Origin: Bilabrum cf. latius
Lineage: Eukaryota > Bigyra: Bicosoecida > Bigyra > Bicosoecida
Assembly (NCBI GenBank): GCA_965178125.1
Contig: OZ237769.1
Location: 1-64,000 of the forward strand
DNA length: 64,000 nt
Direction of reading: 5' to 3'
In this document: piece after piece, positions 58,151-64,000 of the stretch
Numbering within the stretch: the stretch's first letter is position 1
How the letters are laid out: every line of letters starts with the position of its first letter
The notes under the pieces: model-generated
Told to the model about the DNA's origin: nothing
Databases searched by the model: none
Seen by the model: the letters and a program-made list of their open reading frames with translations, nothing else
Program-made: the position numbers and the translations under genes

Positions 58151-60994
58151 TCATTCGATTATATCCTCTAGTTCACCACCCACCACGCTTGCGACCCCTT
58201 CTGACTCCGAGTCACTCGCGAGATCGATGAGCTCTTCTCCCACATCTGCGCTGCCCCGGCTACTCCCTGCGCTGGGGTGGTTGCCACCTCCCGCACTTGC
58301 ATGCAGCTGTCGCAGGAGCCGGCCGATGCGGCCCCCGGCAGCGGGACTCCTTGGAGACCTGGCACCTGCGCCAGCACCCCCGTCCACGACTGCGCCGCCC
58401 CCCTCCCCGCCTGCATCACTGCCCTGGCTCTGACTCAGCAAGTCGACAACGTGCGAGCTGCCAGAGCCAGCGCCTTCTTTGGAACCTTGTGCTGCGCTGC
58501 TAGACGAAGACGAAGACGACGATGACGAAGCTGCCCATCGCTATAGCAGTGATGCCCCACTAGACCCTTGCTAGCTGTGGCTGCCTGCTGCCCCCGTGCC
58601 ACTGTGCCGCTGCTTTGCCAGGATACCACCCAGCCCGGGCATGCGAGGACCCGACACAGATCCGGGGGCAGCACCAGCAGGCGCATCCACGCCCTCGCCC
58701 GACTTGTTGACCGGCTGCATGAAGGTCTCGATGCCCGCCGTGCCCCCAGGGGCCTCGTCCTCGAACTGCAGCTCCGACATCTTGACGCCCATCAGCCGAA
58801 GCCGCAGACCTGCAGCAGCAGGCGTCTGGCCCGCAGACCCCCGACTCTTGGCGACCTCCACGTCGATCTCTTTGTCCAACAGGCGCCGCGCCGCAAGATA
58901 CATCGTGCGCGCATCGTTCGTGTGAGCGGGCAGCTGCACCTACCGCTGCCGCTGCGCAAAATTGGCCCCTTTCAGTTTGATCGTGAGCACGCGACCTCTG
59001 AATGCAAGCCGAGGACCCTGATCCTCAGGGCTGTCAGCGCTCCCGAAGCCCCCCGGGGCCGCAGAAGCCGCACCGGTGGGCAGAAATAGTCGGCTCGTGA
59101 CACTACCATGATCCGAAGCACTAGGCACTGCAGCAGGCGCCTCATCCTATGCGCTTGCCTCGCGACCACTGGAAGGACTATAGCTGGTGTCTTCTGCCCG
59201 GCGCTTCTTTGTGCTTTCACTCGCGCTTATGGCCTTATCTGCGCTGCGGCCCCGCTTCTACCCGACTGCAGCATCGCTTGAGTATCTGCGGCTTGACGTG
59301 GATGCTGGCCCGAAGGCAGCAGCAATTGGCTCAGGACCTTTGCCTGCCTTGCCTTTCAAACCGTCGGTCTGCTGTAAACCCTCCATGCCGTTCTCATAGC
59401 CCCTTGCCTCTGCCAATTTGCCCATACCGTCGCCAATCGCTGGATTCTCTTGCACTCCCTGCGCCTGATCCTGGCCGTGGGTCTCCTTCCTCCCCTGCAT
59501 CTGCGCCGCCAGCGAATGGATGAGCCCGCGCAAGATCACCCGCAGAGCATCGGGCCGTCCCTCGGCTCGGAAGGTCCTCTCCATGCTGATGCTCTTGCGC
59601 CGGCTCTCCTCATCGTCTCGCTCTGCATCGGCCACACCGATCGACCGCCGGGCCAGCGACTCCCGCATGGCCGGCTTCAGCACGCCCCACAAGCGCGGCA
59701 GCTCGCGCTCAAGGTCCTACACAGTGCGCACCCCCTGGCACTCCAGCATCTTCTCCGTCACCCTCCCCACGAAAGGCACCTCGCGGACCCTCTTGCCCTG
59801 CACCCACTGCTTGGATCCTCTCGCGCTGAACGGCACCACGAACTGACCGTCCGGCTTGTTCTCTTCGCTCGCCATCTTGGCAAGCATCGGATTGGGGCCT
59901 GCACCCGCGCTGCACGTCAGGCCAGTCGCTGCCTCCACCCGCCTCCGAATGTCAAGCACCACGGCCCCGATGCGGCGCTCAACGGGCAGCGACGGATCCT
60001 AGGCATCGTGCAGGCGGGGGAGCTCCTCCTCCCTGCGCTGGATCTCAGCAGGCGAGAGAGATGCCAGCGCGGCTCTTCTCGCCGCATCCGCCCCTGAGGG
60101 CGAGCCACTGGTCTCGCCTGGCTTACGGACAGCAGCTGTCTGATCAGAGGCAACCGTAGATCCAGCTTTGACAAGATCACCAGATTGCCCCGTAGATTGC
60201 CCACCAGCAGCAGCGGAAGAAGCGGCAAAGGAAGCAACTGCAGCAGAAGATGTATCGTCATCGTTAGACTGTGGGCCTGCGGCTACTATCGCAGCAGCTT
60301 GATTAGCTGGTGCATCGCATGACGGCGCCTCCGCCGCTCCTGGCATCGACACACCCGTCCGTATGCCCAGCCTCGCGCAGTGCTCGGTGATGTCGAGGTA
60401 AGCCTCGTCCAGGGAGGCAGCCCGCATGCCGGGGTCAAACTACCGATACACTGCCTTGCAGGCTTCAGAAGCCTTGCGGTACTCGTCGAAATCGCTGCGC
60501 ACGAAGACGAGGCTGGGACACAGCCGCTTGGCGATAAAGCCTGGCATTGCTGACCGCACACCAAACTTGCGCGCCGAGTAGGACGCTGTGCTGATCATTG
60601 ACATGCCTCCCACAGCCAAGGGTAGCTTCTCTAGCTTTGGATTATTCCGAATAGCTACTGCGGCAAAGAATTGATCCATGTCAACAACTACCCAGATTCG
60701 ATCCAACCGTCTGCTTGATTCAAGATGCTACATAGTCTTCCTGGCCTAAGCTGCGTGACCCTAAGCTTCATGCCGGGGCATGCGTCTAAGACTATCGTTC
60801 ATCTTTGCGATCGATGCTTCGGTTGATCTGTCCTTCCGTCTTTGCTCATCCCAGTACGAGGATCCCCTTGATGCCTGTTCAATAACTTTGGCTACATGAG
60901 CTTTGTTGACCCCTTCCATACCAGCTTTTTTGTGTGCAAATGGAACTAGGTGAGCTGCGCGTCCATCCTCAGACTTGGTGGCGCTTGCGCGCAT
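58151..60994 (-). CDS. POLK: DNA polymerase kappa (Y-family translesion polymerase), eleven UAG codons
   Basis: One exon from ATG at 60994 to TGA at 58151-58153, 947 residues. The N-clasp (HKKAGMEGVNKAHVAKVIEQ) is followed by the catalytic palm: VVVDMDQFFAAV (D105, D107), SMISTASYSARKFGVRSAMP, and ASLDEAYLDIT (D196, E197). D105, D196 and E197 correspond to the human metal ligands. An Ala/Ser-rich insert comes next, then thumb motifs (SAGAGPNPMLAKMASEENKP, VGRVTEKML), KSISMERTF and the little finger (LTIKLKGANF, LRLRLMGVKMSEL). The acidic tail lacks an evident UBZ zinc finger. It bypasses minor-groove and other lesions in nuclear DNA. UAGs fall at residues 78, 83, 89, 185, 332, 426, 579, 616, 685, 808 and 818; at 185 the context is YR-Q-FDP, a normal Gln context. 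Under the standard code the gene is shattered. Confidence 0.93.
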
Positions 60995-61284
60995 ATTGTG
61001 GATTTCTAATTCAAAACAGAGGTCTTTCTTGTGATCAACCGCGAGGATATGCACCGGCAAGGGTTCTGTGCATCACAAAACCTATGTATCATACGTCGTA
61101 CTCCAAGAATAGCGGTCCATTCCCTCGGGGCTCCGCAGGAGAGAGACAGAGTGATAGAGAGAATGGCAGAGCAAGGTCCCAGCGAAAATTTTCCGGTTTG
61201 TAGCGTTTAGTTTCACTCAAAATCAGATATCAATAGAACGGTCATGAAACTCCAAGGGGCAACTAACCCTGCGATAAGACAACC

Positions 61285-62732
61285 ATGGCGGGTGCGGAGC
61301 CAAGCATGAGCTCTGTAAGTATCAACTACCCAGGCAGCCTGGGTGTGTGTCGCGAAGCTCAGTATTCAAGCTCCTGGTGCTGTTGCACAAGACTGCCATG
61401 TGCAACTCGAGCTGGTATCGCATGTAGCACTGCCGTATCTGCACTACCCCTCGCTTTTCTTGCAGGATCCGTCTTCAAAACATTTCCGTAGCCGACTGCT
61501 AGCGGCCAAGGAGGCGAGGAAGCTCGCCGAACAAGACGCACAGCTGCTTGCCAACAGGATTGCCCTACTTAAAGCTGAGGAGGAAAGAGCTTGGAAAAAG
61601 ATAGACCAGACCAAGAAAAAGTGAGATCAGTGCTCATTTGCCGTGTAGCATTGGTGCTTCGCAGAGGCAAAAAGTGTGCGCCTGTGACTCCTGGTCTTTG
61701 ATGGTCCTTGCCACAAACCGCGCCGCCATTCGCAGAGCCGGTGAGATTCTTACGTTGCGCAAGGAAAATGAGGAACGATAGGCCGAATAGCGAAGACGGG
61801 CTGCCCTGCAGCGTGAGGCAGACGAGGCTGCTGCCCGGTCGCGAAGAAGTCCGGTGCGAGCCGGCAAGAGCGGCAAGGCCGGGTCCAGGGCGGGGACAGC
61901 GGGGCGCGCCGGGCTTGGAGCCACTGGGAGCAGTTCGGCCGGGACTCGATCCAGGCGGTCGTTGGGCGCCACGGGTGCGGCTGGTGGCCGCGCAGACGCC
62001 GCCGCGGCCAAACGCAAGGCTGTGCAGAAGATGAAGAAGGAGAAGCTGGCCCTCAAGAAGGAGATCGAGAGGGCGAGGGAGGAGGACAGGAAGAGGGCCG
62101 CGGCGGCCAAGGCCAAGATCAGGGCCGAGCAGGAGGCGGCCCGTCGCCGCCGCGAGGAGAAGGCCCGCGAGGAGGCGCGGAGGAGGAAGGAGGCATACGA
62201 GGCAAAGGTCAAGGAGGAGGAGAAGGCCAGGCAGGCCACAGAGGGGAAGGTGGGCGAGCTGGAGAGGCTCGAGATGGAGCTCATAGAGAGGCTCAGATCC
62301 ACTCAGATGCTGCAGCAGCGCGCATATTCGGAGCTAGAAACAGCCCTGGGGGGCACTGCAGCCATGGCTGCCGGGATCACCCCGGGGCAGGGGCATGGAC
62401 AGGGGCAGGGGGCAGGGGCTGGCAGCCCAGCAGGCGAAAGGGGGCCGGGCAGCGCCCGCAGTTCCCCGGGGCGTGGTGCGCCCGTGGATGGGTCTGTGGA
62501 GGGGGGCTCCCGGGCCCCGGCGCACGAGGGCCCTAGCTCGGGGGCGGCGGGGTTTGCGCCTGCCGCAGGTGGGTCCAGCGCTAGGTCCGGCGGCGGGGGA
62601 AGGGGCAGGGGCAGGGGCAGTGGCAGTGGCAGGGGCAGGGGCAGGGCTGGTGGGTCTGCTACGAGGAGGGGTGCCAGTGGTCGAGGGAGGGTTCGATCGA
62701 CTGGGTCAGCGGGGAGGAGGAGGGTCGGGTGA
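61285..62732 (+). CDS. Coiled-coil protein with Gly/Arg-rich tail, two UAG codons
   Basis: Exons 61285-61314, 61466-61620 and 61736-62732, with introns of 151 bases (gtaagt...ttgcag) and 115 bases (gtgaga...ttcgcag), give 393 residues ending at TGA. Exon 2 reads DPSSKHFRSRLLAAKEARKL and LLANRIALLKAEEERAWKKI. Across the second junction KKK-AGEILTLRKENEER continues, followed by UAG (61779), AE, UAG (61788), RRR, i.e. Gln in a helical Glu/Gln/Arg-rich context. A long charged coiled coil follows (KMKKEKLALKKEIERAREED), then a low-complexity GRGRGRGSG tail. The N-terminal block looks well conserved and may belong to a flagellar or cytoskeletal protein, but I cannot name it. It is transcribed away from POLK (290-base gap) and converges on DNAAF1 (99-base gap). 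Confidence 0.75.
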
Positions 62733-62831
62733 TGATTGAAACTTGCGCATCGCACCTTGTCGAAATGCAGATCGGATTCTAGCTCGCATTGCACTGCCAG
62801 CGTGGGTCGATCGAGCAAAAAAGTCTAGGCC

Positions 62832-64000
62832 TCAGTCCATGGCATCGATCTCCGCCTGCTGCACCACAGTGCCCTGCACCTGGGCCGGTGCAGCCGCGCT
62901 CTGTGGCTCGGGTACCTGTGCGCTAGAGGCTGCCGCGCTGGCGTGCATCAGCTCTACCAGCGATGGGCCTGTGCTGCCGTGCGATGCACCCTCATCCTCC
63001 TTGCTCTCCAGGTGGGCTCTATCTGGGCCTCCCTCGACCTCCTCGCCCTCCCCCATTTCCCCACGCACGGCCGCGCTAGCCCCCTCTGCTTCCCCACGCC
63101 CCGTGTGCCCAGCCGGAGCAGCTACGCCTTTCGCCCCAGCACCGCTCCCGGCGATCTACTCGCCGTTGAAGGGGTTCACGCGCCGCCCCTCGGCATCCAC
63201 AGCCCTGCCTGACAGTGCCCTGTAGGCCGCAGCTTCGGCATGCGCGTCACGGGAGACACCCGCAGCACCGCCTGCAGCAGCGGTAGAATGCTCCGAATCC
63301 CCCGCCCCGCTGCTGGCACCCGAGCCAGGTGCCGCATCTCCCGCTCTCTTACTTCCCTGCTCCCGCACCCTCCTGCCAGCCTCCTCCGCGGCCTGCAGCG
63401 CCTGCGCCACAGTCACTTTGCCCACCGGTTCCTTGCTCCCGTCATCAAAGGCCACCCCCTCCTCCCTCGCCCGCTCCCTTGCCCGGTCAGCGTCCCCCTC
63501 CAACGAGGCCAGGAAAGCCTCCTGCCTCGCCCGCTCCTCCTCCGCGTCCCTGCCCCTTGCCATCATCTGGGAGAAGGCCTGGAAGCGGCGCTCCTCGGCG
63601 GCCCGCTTCTCCTCTCCCTACCTCAGCCGCTCCAGCCGCTCCGCCTCCAGCGCGGCCTTCGCCCCCCCTTGTTCCATGCCCCTGGCCCAGGCCTCGCACC
63701 GGAGCCGCTCATCATCGAACACCGGCCTGTCGTCCAGAAACTTGAGCCCGGGAAGGCGCGCGATGACCGTTTTGCGATAATTTTTGATGCGCCTGACCAC
63801 TGGGTTGCCCTGCAGGTAGAGCACCCTGAGGGCTGGCAGCTTCTCTAGCACCTCGGGGAGGACGGCGGGGTCGTCGATGTCGTTGTCTTGGATGTCCAGC
63901 ACCGAGATGGTCCTGCACTCAACGACACCAGCCAGGTCCTCAGCCGACTACAGCCCGTTTCTCGCCAGGTTCAGCGTCTCAAGCGATGAGAGACCCTCGA
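62832..64000 (-). CDS. DNAAF1: Dynein axonemal assembly factor 1 (LRRC50/ODA7), 3' part, three UAG codons
   Basis: The gene enters from the right edge of the window and ends at TGA (62832-62834); about 389 codons are visible. Leucine-rich repeats (LETLNLARNGL, VLDIQDNDIDDPAVL, LRVLYLQGNPVVRRI) are followed by the LRR-cap hallmark NYRKTVIARLPGLKFLDDRP, then VFDDERLRCEAWARG, a helical Arg/Glu-rich stretch and a low-complexity tail. This matches the order in vertebrate and algal DNAAF1, a cytoplasmic factor needed to preassemble axonemal dynein arms, so the cell has motile cilia or flagella. UAGs at 63948 (NGL-Q-SAEDL), 63618 (ERLR-Q-GEEKR) and 63156 (NPFNGE-Q-IAG) are in frame. The product extends about 108 codons past the last of them. 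Confidence 0.9.

Noticed and set aside
21454-64000. UAGs explained by stop-codon readthrough, pyrrolysine or pseudogenes
   Set aside because: There are too many UAGs (about 69) in too many intact genes, up to 25 in one exon. In-frame UAA and UGA are absent, and UAG sits opposite CAG in repeats. Pseudogenes would show all three stops and indels.
21454-64000. UAG = Leu (as reported for a rhizarian) instead of Gln
   Set aside because: In the FG-GAP repeats the sister codons are CAG and CAA, and the contexts YR-x-FDP and ENEER-x-AE-x-RRR suit Gln. Leu is not favoured, though a genome-wide test should confirm this.

Overview
The window is nuclear DNA from a GC-rich, flagellated eukaryotic microbe, with one bacterial fragment at its left edge. 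Eukaryotic origin is shown by TTAGGG-type telomere tracts, short GT-AG introns (53-162 bases), and genes for DNA polymerase kappa, a two-thioredoxin-domain protein disulfide isomerase and the axonemal dynein assembly factor DNAAF1. The main result is that the nuclear genetic code is non-standard. UAG is read as an amino acid, almost certainly glutamine, while UGA and UAA still terminate. Under the standard code most genes break into pieces. Reading UAG as sense joins the pieces into long single frames with about 69 internal UAG codons over 11 gene models, each ending at UGA or UAA. In polymerase kappa, DNAAF1 and the FG-GAP repeats of a membrane protein, the UAG falls where homologues or sister repeats carry glutamine or a compatible residue.

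Layout. 1-1665: AT-rich Bacteroidetes-type gene (LamG plus T9SS/gliding C-terminal domain), cut in its signal peptide by a telomere tract; probably a chimeric join. 1666-9350: subtelomere with three (CCCTAA)n tracts in one orientation, two identical 2.8-kb units each holding sixteen 155-bp satellite copies, and a truncated acidic-protein gene. 9351-18598: a very large unrecognised gene (over 2,000 residues, 26 UAG codons) and the 3' exons of a small gene. 18599-20424: a fourth telomere tract and a 77-bp satellite. 21454-26623: signal peptide, FG-GAP, EGF and transmembrane protein. 26624-34259: dispersed and tandem repeats with decayed minus-strand coding pieces. 34260-39209: two unrecognised minus-strand genes, one with a membrane span. 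39322-50911: three tandem 3-4.4-kb repeat units, each with a 13-bp hairpin near its right end; two carry a conserved two-exon coding piece. 51234-64000: compact gene-rich end with a secreted protein bearing a phage-tail-collar domain, a small ORF, a mitochondrial-type membrane protein, PDI, polymerase kappa, a coiled-coil protein and DNAAF1 (cut by the window edge).

The CCCTAA orientation puts the chromosome end on the left, so the window runs from subtelomere inward and the right-hand third is ordinary gene space. The genes do not form a pathway. DNAAF1 implies motile cilia or flagella. The code matches NCBI translation table 15 (UAG=Gln, UAA and UGA stop). From memory, UAG-only to Gln is reported for Blepharisma and the fornicate Iotanema spirale. 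The GC-rich, intron-bearing sequence and the apparent mitochondrial presequence do not obviously fit either, so the lineage is left open.
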